From NCBI GenBank assembly GCA_965267335.1, contig OZ253953.1, positions 2,604,001-2,668,000 on the forward strand: a stretch of 64,000 nt of DNA, in the 5' to 3' direction. Below are positions 26,462 through 35,643 of this stretch, one piece after another (position 1 is the stretch's first letter; each line of letters begins with the position of its first letter). Made by a program: the position numbers and the translations under genes. The DNA comes from G965267335 sp965267335. Its GTDB lineage: Bacteria; Bacteroidota; Bacteroidia; Cytophagales; JAAEPT01. The notes beneath the pieces were generated by a model. It worked only from the letters and a program-made list of their open reading frames with translations, had not been told where the DNA came from and searched no databases.

Positions 26462-29400
26462 ATGAAGACAAAGATACTATCACTAATCTCTCTGCTACTC
26501 TCTTCAGTAATATATGCCCAGGACTATCAATTTGATTCCTGGATGTATAATACTGATGGTGACTTGGCGTCTTACGAAAAAAATAATGACCCGGGGCCCG
26601 GGACGACTGTAGTTAATCTAACAGATTCTTCCGACATAAAAGCTCTCTATTATAACACTACAGACATTTACGTGACTTGCGAAGGGCTTGCAAGTTATCA
26701 AATGGGTGAGTGGTCAATTGCTAATGAGCCCACAGCTCAAGGGTATACTTATAACATTCCAAGAACGCCTCAAGAAGAGACCGGCACTAAAGCGGCTGTT
26801 CCTTCAGGGGGTCCAATTGCTTTTGCGGTAAATGGAGTGCCTATGTACGGTTATGAGTCCGCAGAATCATGGGATGGCTCCGGTATGTCTTTTACTGGAA
26901 ACGAAATATGGAATGCAGATGCCTGGGTCAATGAAGGTACTACAATGGATGATACCGGAGGAGGACATCCAACAGATATGGGTAGCTATCATTACCACGC
27001 CACACCATATTCACTATATGATACAAGTTACACTGGCAGTCACTCTGCAATTATTGGTTGGGCACCTGATGGTTACCCGGTATATGGTCCATATGGTTAT
27101 TCTGACTCACTTGATGATGGCAGCACAGTAGTTCGAATGGAAAGTAGTTATGCAACCAGGAGTATAACACAAAGACATGAGTTGCCAGACGGTACGGTAT
27201 TGGGACCCGGAGATTGGGGACCTGATGTAGACGCTACTTATACACTGGGTTATTTTGTTGAAGACTATGAATATGTTTATGGACTTGGACATCTGGATGA
27301 GTACAATGGAAGGTGGTGTGTAACCCCAGAGTACCCCTCAGGGACTTATGCATATTTCATTACAACAGATGGAGCAGGAGATCCTGCATTTCCATATTTA
27401 CTCGCAGATGAGTATTACGGAACAGTTGCAAGTACTATGAATATAGGTTACTCAACTATCCCGGGAGGTGTTACTCAATATGATGTAACATCTTCAACCA
27501 GTGATGTTATTATCAACGTATCTCCTGATAATTCTACAGCTACTTCTGTTACCATAACATTTGACATTGATACAACTGAAACCGATGGAGGAGATCCTCC
27601 ATATACGGTAACGCCAGATGAGGTTACATTGGGAGGTGTATCGGGAACTTCGGTAAGCAGGGACGGTACGTCCGGAACTATAACTGCAACATTTGATTTA
27701 TCATCACTTTCTGATGGGACTTATACAATTGAAGTTACTTTTAATCCCCCCATGGGAGCCCCAATTGTAATTACGCAGGAGGATGCATTTACTGTAACTT
27801 CAGGAGGTGGGGGAAGCACTGCCTGCGATGATATACTTATCAGTTCTTTTATCATTAACACAGATGGTCAGTTGGCAGACTATAACACCGATTGTTGTCC
27901 GGTCTCAGGGACGAACACTTATACTGCGATGACTGATTCGGCTGGAATTCAAAGTGTTTGGTATACCGATGATCATGTATACATCAATTCTACAAGTTTA
28001 GCATATTATACGATGGGGCCATGGGCAACAAATCTCACCCCATTAGCACAAGACCTTACTTTTAAAATTCCCAGAGTAGTTACAGAAGATACCAGTGGTG
28101 ATACTGAAACAGCGAGTTCAGGAACTATCGGAGTAGGTGTTGACGGTGTGGCTTTTTATGCCGAAACCTCATCAAAATCCTGGGATGGAAGTGATAACAC
28201 CGGAGCTGGCGATGGAATATGGAATACGGATGCATGGGTAGAAGAGGGGTATAGCATGGATGATGCCGGTGGTGGACACCCAACCGGAGGTGGAAGCGGT
28301 TATTATCACTATCACGCCACACCATTTACTTTGTATGATACAACAAACACCGGTGTTCATTCACCGATAATTGGTTGGGCTCTTGATGGTGTGCCGGTAT
28401 ATGGTCCATATGGTTATAGTGACTCTTTGGATGATGGTAGTGCAGTAGTTAGAATGGAGTCAAGTTATCAGCTGAGAAGTATTACGCAAAGACATGAACT
28501 TCCTGATGGAACGGTATTGGCACCGGCTCAATACGGACCCGATGTTGATGTAACCTATCCATTAGGAACATATGCTGAGGATAATGAATACGTATACGGG
28601 TCCGGGCATCTTGATGATCATAATGGAAGATGGTGTGTGACACCAGAGTATCCATCGGGTACATATGCATACTTCATCACTGTAGATGCTGCAGGAGATC
28701 CTCTTTACCCTTACATACTCGGTCCGGAGTATTATGGGGAAACTCAGGTAGGAAGTGGTGGATATGCCACCATAGATGCAAGCGCAGTGCAATTTGATCC
28801 TGAATCCTGTACATCTTCCTGTACGGAGCCTGATGTTCCTTCTCTTTCGGCTGGCAGTACAACCATCTGCGAAGGAGGATCTACCACATTGACCGCCTCG
28901 GGTAACTTGAATGATGCGGATGACTGGGAGTGGTATGAAGGAAGCTGTGGAGGAACTTCAGTAGGCACAGGCTCTAGTGTTTCCGTATCACCAGTAGTTA
29001 CTACAACCTACTACGCTAGAGGAGAGGGTAGTTGTGATGGTTCTACATGTGCTAGTATTACAATTACCGTTGATGCAGCCCCAACTGTAGACGCAGGGTT
29101 AGCTCAAACGATTTGTGAGACAGATGCTGTAAGTTTAGCAGGTAGTAGTACTAATTCATCAGGAGTGACTTGGTCAGGAGGAACGGGCAGTTTTGCTCCG
29201 AATAGTGCATCGGCCACGGCAACGTATACACCGTCAGCATCAGAAATCACGGCAGGAACGGTAACTCTGACGTTAACGGCTACGGGGAACGGTTCATGTG
29301 CTTCAGCTAGTGATGATGTTACCATTACAATTACAGGGAGTCCAACAGTTGATGCAGGGTCAGCCCAAACGATTTGTGAAACTGATAATGCAAGTTTGTC

Positions 29401-31924
29401 TGGTAGCAGTAACAATTCATCAGGAGTGACTTGGTCAGGAGGAACAGGTAGCTTTGTTCCGGATAATACATCGGCAACGTCAACGTATACACCGTCCGCA
29501 GCAGAGATCACGGCAGGAACAGTAACTCTGACGTTAACAGCAACAGGCAACGGTTCATGTTCTTCTGTAAGTGATGATGTGACAATTACAATTACGGGAA
29601 GTCCTACCACTGATGCAGGGTCAGCCCAAACGATTTGTGAAACTGAAACTGTGAGTTTGTCAGGAAGCAGCACTAATTCGACAGGTATAACTTGGTCAGG
29701 TGGTACAGGAACATTCTCTCCTGACAATACTACAGCAACGGCAACATATACACCATCGGCTTCAGAAATAACAGCTGGTACGGTAGCGTTGACTTTGACG
29801 ACTACCGGTAACGGGTCCTGTTCAGCAGCGAGTGACGATGTGATCATAACAATCAATGCAGGGCCGACAGCGAGTGCGGGATCAGATCAAACGATTTGTG
29901 AAACTGAAACTGTGAGTTTGTCGGGAAGCAGCAGTAATTCAACAGGTATAACCTGGTCAGGTGGTTCAGGAGTATTCTCCCCTGACAACACTACAGCAAC
30001 GGCAACATATACACCATCGGCTTCAGAAATAACGGCTGGAACGGTAACTCTGACGTTAACAGCAACAGGCAACGGTTCATGTTCTTCTGTAAGTGATGAT
30101 GTGACAATAACTATTGATGCGGCACCAAGTGTAGACGCTGGATCAGCCCAAACGATTTGCGAGACAGATGCTGTAAGTTTAGCTGGTAGTAGTACCAATT
30201 CATCAGGAGTGACCTGGTCAGGAGGAACAGGTAGCTTTGCTCCGGATAATACATCGGCCACAGCAACATATACACCGTCAGCAGCAGAGATCACGGCTGG
30301 AACGGTAACTCTGACGTTAACAGCAACAGGCAACGGTTCATGTTCTTCTGTAAGTGATGATGTGACAATTACAATTACAGGAAGTCCTACCACTGATGCA
30401 GGGTCAGCCCAAACGATTTGTGAGACAGATGCTGTAAGTTTAGCTGGTAGTAGTACCAATTCATCAGGAGTGACCTGGTCAGGAGGAATGGGTAGCTTTA
30501 CTCCGGATAATACATCGGCCACAGCAACATATACACCGTCCGCAGCAGAAATCACGGCAGGAACAGTAACTCTGACATTAACAGCTACAGGTAACGGTTC
30601 ATGTGCTTCAGCGAGTGATGATGTGACAGTCAATATCAACGAATTACCGACAGGAACAATAGCCGGTGATGCTTCAATTTGTGATGATGGATCATCAACG
30701 ACAGATCTGACCATTACAATGACAGGTACCGGTCCATTTACCTTTGATCTTTTGAGGGATGGGGTCACTTATGGTTCATATGGACCTACAACAAGCCCGG
30801 CAACAGTATCTGTATCTGATGATGGAACCTTTACATTAGATAATTTGTCTGATGCGAATTGTGACGCAACTGATATGACCGGTTCGGCAACTGTCAGCTA
30901 TTCAGATGAGATTATTGCTTCTACAAGTCTCGAATGTGATGATGTTAATCCATCATTGGCTTCTGATGAGTTCCAAATCAGGGTAACTGTGACACAAGGA
31001 GATATAGGGTCTGTAGCAATTTCCGAACTTTCAGCACATGGTGTTGTATTCACTGACCAGGGAGCTGGTGTGTGGTTGTCAGACGCTGTCAATGAAGTCA
31101 ATTCGGTTGATCTTAATGTTACTGATGCCAATGATTGTAATGGAGGGTTAGACTTTACATCGATTACTCACTCTTGCGATTGTCCAACATCAGCCACCAT
31201 TAGTATTACCGGGGATAACCCGGTCTGTGATGGTAATACAAGTATTGTAGAAGTCACCTTTGCCGGAGGTACCGGACCATATAATGTGACTTTGCTTGGA
31301 CCTTCCGGACCCTCAGTACAAAATAGTGCTACTTCTCCGGCTACCTTTACGATATCTGATGGCGGTGTTTATGGTGCCAATATTGAGAACACCGGAGATG
31401 CTTGTACTGTGAGTGCCTCAGGTTCGGCAATACTAAGCACGGCTTCTTTACCAATAGTTGATGCTGGTGCCGATGAGACCATTTGTTCGTCCGATAATGC
31501 CACCATTACAGCCACCGGTGCTGATAGCTATACCTGGGATAATTCACTTGGAGCAGGTGCCACTCATACAGTGTCACCAACCGTAACAACGACTTATATC
31601 GTGACAGGAACCGATGTTAATGGGTGTGTCGATACTGATGATGTTGTGATTACGGTGGATGCATGTACCGCAGTTTCGGATGCCCAATTAGGTGATATAA
31701 GTGTGTACCCTAATCCTACGCAGGGTATACTTTACCTTAAGGGACTAAATGGTGCCTACGGCATAGAGCTTGTGAATGGTCTCGGTGTTGCGGTAGGTAG
31801 TTGGTCTGGTCAATCAAATGGAGGAAACGTTTCTGTTGATTTGACAGGTAAAATAGCCGGAGTATACTTCCTTGTCTTAACTCAAGATGATGAACAACAA
31901 ATATTAAGAATTGTAAAAGAATAA
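26462..31924 (+). CDS. Giant secreted protein with two YHYH domains, six PKD/Ig-like repeats and T9SS type A sorting domain (copy 2)
   Basis: An 1820-residue secreted protein. Signal peptide 1-19 (SSVIYAQ). YHYH domain 1 spans about 20-340 (YHYHATP at 176) and YHYH domain 2 about 455-775 (YHYHATP at 615), separated by an Ig-like module. After a linker Ig-like module (about 785-870) come six 87-residue repeats (VDAGSAQTICETD ... SDDVTITI) at about 876-1397, then further Ig-like or SprB-like modules and the T9SS tail (SVYPNPTQGILYL ... RIVKE). The repeats are probably an extended stalk holding the YHYH domains away from the cell, which is inference. An ECF-type element precedes it and a strong terminator follows. 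Confidence 0.85.
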   Translation: MKTKILSLISLLLSSVIYAQDYQFDSWMYNTDGDLASYEKNNDPGPGTTVVNLTDSSDIKALYYNTTDIYVTCEGLASYQMGEWSIANEPTAQGYTYNIPRTPQEETGTKAAVPSGGPIAFAVNGVPMYGYESAESWDGSGMSFTGNEIWNADAWVNEGTTMDDTGGGHPTDMGSYHYHATPYSLYDTSYTGSHSAIIGWAPDGYPVYGPYGYSDSLDDGSTVVRMESSYATRSITQRHELPDGTVLGPGDWGPDVDATYTLGYFVEDYEYVYGLGHLDEYNGRWCVTPEYPSGTYAYFITTDGAGDPAFPYLLADEYYGTVASTMNIGYSTIPGGVTQYDVTSSTSDVIINVSPDNSTATSVTITFDIDTTETDGGDPPYTVTPDEVTLGGVSGTSVSRDGTSGTITATFDLSSLSDGTYTIEVTFNPPMGAPIVITQEDAFTVTSGGGGSTACDDILISSFIINTDGQLADYNTDCCPVSGTNTYTAMTDSAGIQSVWYTDDHVYINSTSLAYYTMGPWATNLTPLAQDLTFKIPRVVTEDTSGDTETASSGTIGVGVDGVAFYAETSSKSWDGSDNTGAGDGIWNTDAWVEEGYSMDDAGGGHPTGGGSGYYHYHATPFTLYDTTNTGVHSPIIGWALDGVPVYGPYGYSDSLDDGSAVVRMESSYQLRSITQRHELPDGTVLAPAQYGPDVDVTYPLGTYAEDNEYVYGSGHLDDHNGRWCVTPEYPSGTYAYFITVDAAGDPLYPYILGPEYYGETQVGSGGYATIDASAVQFDPESCTSSCTEPDVPSLSAGSTTICEGGSTTLTASGNLNDADDWEWYEGSCGGTSVGTGSSVSVSPVVTTTYYARGEGSCDGSTCASITITVDAAPTVDAGLAQTICETDAVSLAGSSTNSSGVTWSGGTGSFAPNSASATATYTPSASEITAGTVTLTLTATGNGSCASASDDVTITITGSPTVDAGSAQTICETDNASLSGSSNNSSGVTWSGGTGSFVPDNTSATSTYTPSAAEITAGTVTLTLTATGNGSCSSVSDDVTITITGSPTTDAGSAQTICETETVSLSGSSTNSTGITWSGGTGTFSPDNTTATATYTPSASEITAGTVALTLTTTGNGSCSAASDDVIITINAGPTASAGSDQTICETETVSLSGSSSNSTGITWSGGSGVFSPDNTTATATYTPSASEITAGTVTLTLTATGNGSCSSVSDDVTITIDAAPSVDAGSAQTICETDAVSLAGSSTNSSGVTWSGGTGSFAPDNTSATATYTPSAAEITAGTVTLTLTATGNGSCSSVSDDVTITITGSPTTDAGSAQTICETDAVSLAGSSTNSSGVTWSGGMGSFTPDNTSATATYTPSAAEITAGTVTLTLTATGNGSCASASDDVTVNINELPTGTIAGDASICDDGSSTTDLTITMTGTGPFTFDLLRDGVTYGSYGPTTSPATVSVSDDGTFTLDNLSDANCDATDMTGSATVSYSDEIIASTSLECDDVNPSLASDEFQIRVTVTQGDIGSVAISELSAHGVVFTDQGAGVWLSDAVNEVNSVDLNVTDANDCNGGLDFTSITHSCDCPTSATISITGDNPVCDGNTSIVEVTFAGGTGPYNVTLLGPSGPSVQNSATSPATFTISDGGVYGANIENTGDACTVSASGSAILSTASLPIVDAGADETICSSDNATITATGADSYTWDNSLGAGATHTVSPTVTTTYIVTGTDVNGCVDTDDVVITVDACTAVSDAQLGDISVYPNPTQGILYLKGLNGAYGIELVNGLGVAVGSWSGQSNGGNVSVDLTGKIAGVYFLVLTQDDEQQILRIVKE
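29087..30652 (+). repeat. Six exact-length 261-bp tandem repeats inside the giant YHYH gene
   Basis: Units start at 29087, 29348, 29609, 29870, 30131 and 30392, each exactly 261 bases (87 codons). Several long stretches are nearly identical between units, for example the block encoding TLTATGNGSCSSVSDDVT in units 2, 4, 5 and, with changes, 6. This indicates recent duplication or gene conversion. Confidence 0.92.
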
Positions 31925-31953
31925 AAATCTCAATTTAGTTAATAGCAGAAGGA

Positions 31954-31997
31954 GAAACCGGCTTGTACCATCCCCTGGTGCGGCCGGTTTCGTTTTT
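31954..31997 (+). terminator. Rho-independent terminator after the giant YHYH gene
   Basis: GAAACCGGC (31954-31962) pairs with GCCGGTTTC (31983-31991), with an inner ACCA/TGGT stem, followed by GTTTTT. It separates the third YHYH gene from the upstream pair. Confidence 0.88.
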
Positions 31998-32076
31998 AGT
32001 TAAAACATGATTTTTATCACAAAACAAATTAAAGCTTAACGCGTATATCATTTTAATCTATAACCCGAAAGAACTT

Positions 32077-33348
32077 ATGAGAAAAACGATACTATCATCT
32101 TTGCTTTTTGGCTGCGGAGTTTTATCATCCTTTGCTCAGGATCCGCAGTTTGATACCTGGATGTTTAATACAGATGGACACCAGGCTTCATACGAAAAAA
32201 ATAATATGCCTGGGCCAGGGACAACAGTGGTCAACCTGACCGATTCATCAGACATCATATGCTTGTTTTATAATAGCACTGATATATACATCCGATGTGA
32301 AGGGCTTGCCAGTTATCAAATGGGTGAGTGGTCTATTACGAATGAGCCTACGGCTCAGGATTACACTTATGTGATTCCGAGAAATCCTCAGGAAGAAACC
32401 GGTATTAAAGCTTCTGTGCCTGAAGGTGGAGCAATTGCTTTCGCAATAAATGGTGTTCCAATGTATGGTTATGAATCGGCCGAGTCATGGGATGGTTCGG
32501 GAATGTCATTTACGGGAGATAATATCTGGAATGCTGATGCATGGGTAAACGAAGGAACAACCATGGATGATACCGGTGGCGGACACCCGACTGATATGGG
32601 GAGCTATCATTATCATGCAACTCCGTTTGCTCTGTACAGCACTGTAGACAACGGGACACATTCGCCAATCATTGGTTGGGCTCCTGACGGCTACCCGATT
32701 TATGGGCCATTTGGATACACCGATCCAATGAACTCATCGAGCTCAGTGGTTCGAATGTCCAGCAGTTATCAAACCAGGAGTATAACCCAGCGGCATGAAT
32801 TACCTGATGGTACAATGCTTTCACCGGGTCAGTATGGTCCGGATGTTGATGCGACTTATACTTTAGGTTATTTTGTTGAGGATTACGAGTATGTGGACGC
32901 ATCAGGAGATTTGGATGAGTATAATGGTAGGACATGTGTTACCCCTGAATATCCGGGTGGAACGTATGCCTATTTTATAACTACGGATGGCTCTGGAGAT
33001 CCCACTTTTCCTTACTTGTTTGCTGCGGAATATTATGGTAGCGTTGCCAGTACGATGAATATCGGGAATTCAACGATCCCAGGAGGAGTCAGCAAGTATG
33101 ATGTAACAACCGGGCTAACTCAAATTGATCCGGCATCTGTTTCAGTATTTCCTAATCCTGCGTCAGGTCTGGTACAGATTACCGGAGTAGAAAATGTAGA
33201 AAATGTTAGCATCTTAAACGCTTTAGGAAATGTTGTTACCACACAGAACAGTTCGTTAATTGATGTTGAGAAACTTCGGCCAGGGATTTATCAATTAATT
33301 ATAACTTCTGGAACTAGAGTAGTTTCTAAATCTTTAGTAGTGGAGTAA
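32077..33348 (+). CDS. Secreted YHYH-domain protein with T9SS type A sorting domain (copy 3)
   Basis: A 423-residue secreted protein, close paralogue of domain 1 of the preceding giant protein (shared FDTWMFNTDGH-type start, TVVNLTDSSDI, YESAESWDGSGMSFTG). Signal peptide 1-20 (VLSSFAQ), YHYH domain about 21-345 (YHYHATP at 177, IGWAPDGYPIYGPFGY, CVTPEYPGGTYAYF), T9SS tail from about 355 (SVFPNPASGLVQI). It lacks the Ig module and the long stalk. Unlike copies 1 and 2 it has no GGTAGGGT element; a terminator lies between it and copy 2, so it should have its own, different promoter. A terminator follows directly. Confidence 0.85.
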   Translation: MRKTILSSLLFGCGVLSSFAQDPQFDTWMFNTDGHQASYEKNNMPGPGTTVVNLTDSSDIICLFYNSTDIYIRCEGLASYQMGEWSITNEPTAQDYTYVIPRNPQEETGIKASVPEGGAIAFAINGVPMYGYESAESWDGSGMSFTGDNIWNADAWVNEGTTMDDTGGGHPTDMGSYHYHATPFALYSTVDNGTHSPIIGWAPDGYPIYGPFGYTDPMNSSSSVVRMSSSYQTRSITQRHELPDGTMLSPGQYGPDVDATYTLGYFVEDYEYVDASGDLDEYNGRTCVTPEYPGGTYAYFITTDGSGDPTFPYLFAAEYYGSVASTMNIGNSTIPGGVSKYDVTTGLTQIDPASVSVFPNPASGLVQITGVENVENVSILNALGNVVTTQNSSLIDVEKLRPGIYQLIITSGTRVVSKSLVVE

Positions 33349-33370
33349 CAATTTTCAACAGTGATATAGG

Positions 33371-33402
33371 CCGTCATTACTTTTAGTGGTGACGGTTTTT
33401 TT
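33371..33402 (+). terminator. Rho-independent terminator after third YHYH gene
   Basis: CCGTCATTAC (33371-33380) pairs with GTGGTGACGG (33386-33395) with two G-T wobbles, followed by seven T. It ends just at the stop of the convergent isomerase gene. Confidence 0.85.
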
Positions 33403-34411
33403 ATCCCGCAAAATCATCAAAATTTTTGTCTGAGACCCTAATAATATGGTCTTTTACAAAGTCAGCACCTTCTTTGGCACCGTCTTCCTGATGTTTGAGA
33501 CAGCATTCCCATTCTACCACAGCCCATCCCGGGAAGTTGTATTGAGTCAGTTTGCTAAATATTGCCTTAAAGTCGATTTGCCCATCACCCAATGACCGGA
33601 ACCTTCCTGGTCTGTCAATCCAATTAGAATAACTGCCGTAGACACCGGCTTTACCTGTCGGATTAAATTCAGCATCCTTTACATGGAACATTTTAATGAA
33701 ATCCTTATAGATATCAATAAAAGCGAGGTAGTTCATTTGTTGCAGATGAAGATGACTGGGATCGTAAAGAATATTTGCTCTGGGGTGATCGTTTACGGCA
33801 CTTAAAAAACGCTCAAAGGTAATGCCGTCATGAAGGTCTTCTCCCGGATGCAGCTCATAACATAAATCTATACCCACGACATCGAAAGCGTTCAGTATAG
33901 GAGTCCATCTCCTGGCAAGTTCAACGAAGGCTTCTGTAACCATGTTTGGCTGCCTCTGCGGCCAGGGGTAAATATTTTGCCAAAGAAGGGCACCTGAAAA
34001 GGTGGCATGGGCTGTGAGGCCAAAGTTTCGGCTGGCAAGAGCAGCATATTCAAGTTGTTGTGAAGCCCATTCGGTTCTAGCTAAAGGATTTCCCCTTAGT
34101 TTCTTGGGCGCAAATACATCAAATCCAGTATCATATGCTTCATGCGTAGCAATCAGTTGCCCTTGAAGGTGGGTGCTTAGTTCCGTTATTTGAAGACCAT
34201 ATTGTTCGGCAACCCCTGCGATTTCATCACAGTAATCCTTACTCTCTGCTGCCAGGCTTAAGTTAAAATAATTATCGTCCCAGGTAGGAAGTTGAATACC
34301 CTTATAGCCTAATCCAGATGCCCATTGGCAAATATTATTAAATGAATCAAAGGGAGCTTTTTCATCAAAAAATTGTGCTAAAAATAATGCTGGTCCTTTT
34401 ATCGTTTTCAT
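33401..34411 (-). CDS. Sugar phosphate isomerase/epimerase (xylose isomerase-like TIM barrel)
   Basis: A 336-residue cytoplasmic protein of the AP-endonuclease-2/xylose-isomerase TIM-barrel family. It begins MKTIKGPALFLAQFF, with LGYKGIQLP near residue 35. Metal-binding positions are suggested by LCYELHPGE (about 184-192), ILYDPSHLH (about 214-222), FHVKDAEF (about 241-248) and VVEWEC near the end. Members isomerise or epimerise sugars, keto-sugars or inositol derivatives. The dehydrogenase gene just upstream on the same strand ends one base before this start, so the two form an operon. I infer oxidation of a sugar or cyclitol by the dehydrogenase followed by isomerisation or dehydration here. 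Confidence 0.85.
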   Translation of the reverse strand: MKTIKGPALFLAQFFDEKAPFDSFNNICQWASGLGYKGIQLPTWDDNYFNLSLAAESKDYCDEIAGVAEQYGLQITELSTHLQGQLIATHEAYDTGFDVFAPKKLRGNPLARTEWASQQLEYAALASRNFGLTAHATFSGALLWQNIYPWPQRQPNMVTEAFVELARRWTPILNAFDVVGIDLCYELHPGEDLHDGITFERFLSAVNDHPRANILYDPSHLHLQQMNYLAFIDIYKDFIKMFHVKDAEFNPTGKAGVYGSYSNWIDRPGRFRSLGDGQIDFKAIFSKLTQYNFPGWAVVEWECCLKHQEDGAKEGADFVKDHIIRVSDKNFDDFAG

Positions 34412-34412
34412 C

Positions 34413-35570
34413 CTATTGTACTTTTGTCCATGCCGAGTTTTTGTTGCTGGACTCGATCATTGCTTTAATAAATTTCATGCCTCTAAGACCACTGTTGATA
34501 TCAGGAAAGTCGTAATTCGGGTCTTGGGGTGCGTTTTTTTCGAATTGTCTTACGGCCAAAGCAAAATTTCTGTAGATATTCGCCATGGCTTCTATATAGC
34601 CTTCAGGATGTCCTGTAGGGAGCCTGCAGTGAGCTTTTGCATGATCGCTTAACCATTCTGATCCTGCGGTCAGTATTTTGGTTGGCTTGTCCTGATATTT
34701 GACAATTAGTTTTCCAGGGTTGGATTGCAACCACTCAATACCACCTTGATCTCCATATGCTCTGAATTTAAGTTCGTTTTCTTCTCCTGAAGCAACCTGT
34801 GTGGCAAGGATAGTCCCCGTGATTTTTGACCCGATCTTTATGAAGGCAGATGCATCATCTTCAAGTTTACGTCCGGGAACCACGCTGTTGAGAAATGCAG
34901 ATACCTCGGTTATAGATTCTCCAAGAATGTATTCTATTAAATTTTCAATGTGTGTGCCTATATCACCAACAGTCGAACTTGCTCCGGCTTTATCAGGATC
35001 AAGTCTCCAGGAAGCTTGTTTCTGACCCTGGTCTTCTATCTTATTGGTTAGCCAGCCTTGAGGGTACTCGACTATAACTTTACGTACAGTTCCAATTTCT
35101 CCTTGCTGAAGCAATTGTCGAGCCTCTTTAACCATCGGATAGCCAGTATATGTGTAAGTGACTCCGAAAAGTCGGTTGCCTTGGTTCCGCAGTTTTACCA
35201 AATCTACAGCCTCGTCTAAATCAAAACATAAAGGCTTTTCGCACAGTACATGGAAGCCATGATTAATGGCTGCTTTTGCTGCCGGAGCATGCAAATGATT
35301 TGGTGTAACAATAGAAATGAAATGTATTCGATCCTCAGGATCTAGCTTGGTCTCTGACTCAATCATCTCTTCGATGGAAGAATAGAGTCTGTTCTTAGGT
35401 ATTCCTAATTGGAGTCCAGTTTCTATAGATTTTTTATGATCGGAACTGAATACTCCGCACACCAGTTCACACTCGCCATCGAGGTTAGCCGCCATGCGGT
35501 GGACATTACCTATAAACGCCTCAAGGCTTCCGCCAATCATACCATATCGTACTCGTTTTTTAGGACTCAT
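34413..35570 (-). CDS. Gfo/Idh/MocA-family NAD(P)-dependent sugar dehydrogenase
   Basis: A 385-residue cytoplasmic oxidoreductase. The Rossmann N-terminus reads VRYGMIGGSLEAFIG, with a modified GxGxxG in which the third Gly is shifted. HAPAAKAAINHGFHVLCEKPL contains the family's conserved EKP motif (about residue 112), where Lys takes part in catalysis. The C-terminal alpha/beta domain includes TVGDIGTHIENLIEYI (about 203-218), with the usual catalytic His region. Such enzymes oxidise sugars, inositols or glycosides at a ring hydroxyl. It leads a two-gene minus-strand operon with a TIM-barrel isomerase and is divergent from an MFS permease, a common arrangement for polyol or glycoside catabolism in Bacteroidota. 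Confidence 0.85.
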   Translation of the reverse strand: MSPKKRVRYGMIGGSLEAFIGNVHRMAANLDGECELVCGVFSSDHKKSIETGLQLGIPKNRLYSSIEEMIESETKLDPEDRIHFISIVTPNHLHAPAAKAAINHGFHVLCEKPLCFDLDEAVDLVKLRNQGNRLFGVTYTYTGYPMVKEARQLLQQGEIGTVRKVIVEYPQGWLTNKIEDQGQKQASWRLDPDKAGASSTVGDIGTHIENLIEYILGESITEVSAFLNSVVPGRKLEDDASAFIKIGSKITGTILATQVASGEENELKFRAYGDQGGIEWLQSNPGKLIVKYQDKPTKILTAGSEWLSDHAKAHCRLPTGHPEGYIEAMANIYRNFALAVRQFEKNAPQDPNYDFPDINSGLRGMKFIKAMIESSNKNSAWTKVQ

Positions 35571-35643
35571 CTTTGGTAAATCGGTCCGAGTATGAAAATA
35601 GTTTGTTAATTGAAGCCAATACAGTATTCTGAACGATTTTCAT

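Noticed and set aside
29087..30652. Regular repeats that could be mistaken for a CRISPR-like or satellite array, and two long minus-strand ORFs (about 250 and 293 codons) across them
   Set aside because: The 261-base units are in frame with a plausible 87-residue Ig/PKD-like domain on the plus strand. The antisense frames stay open only because of the skewed codon usage of the repeats.
32000..32076. Search for the ECF-type element upstream of the third YHYH gene
   Set aside because: No GGTAGGG sequence is present; only AT-rich DNA lies between the terminator and the start codon.
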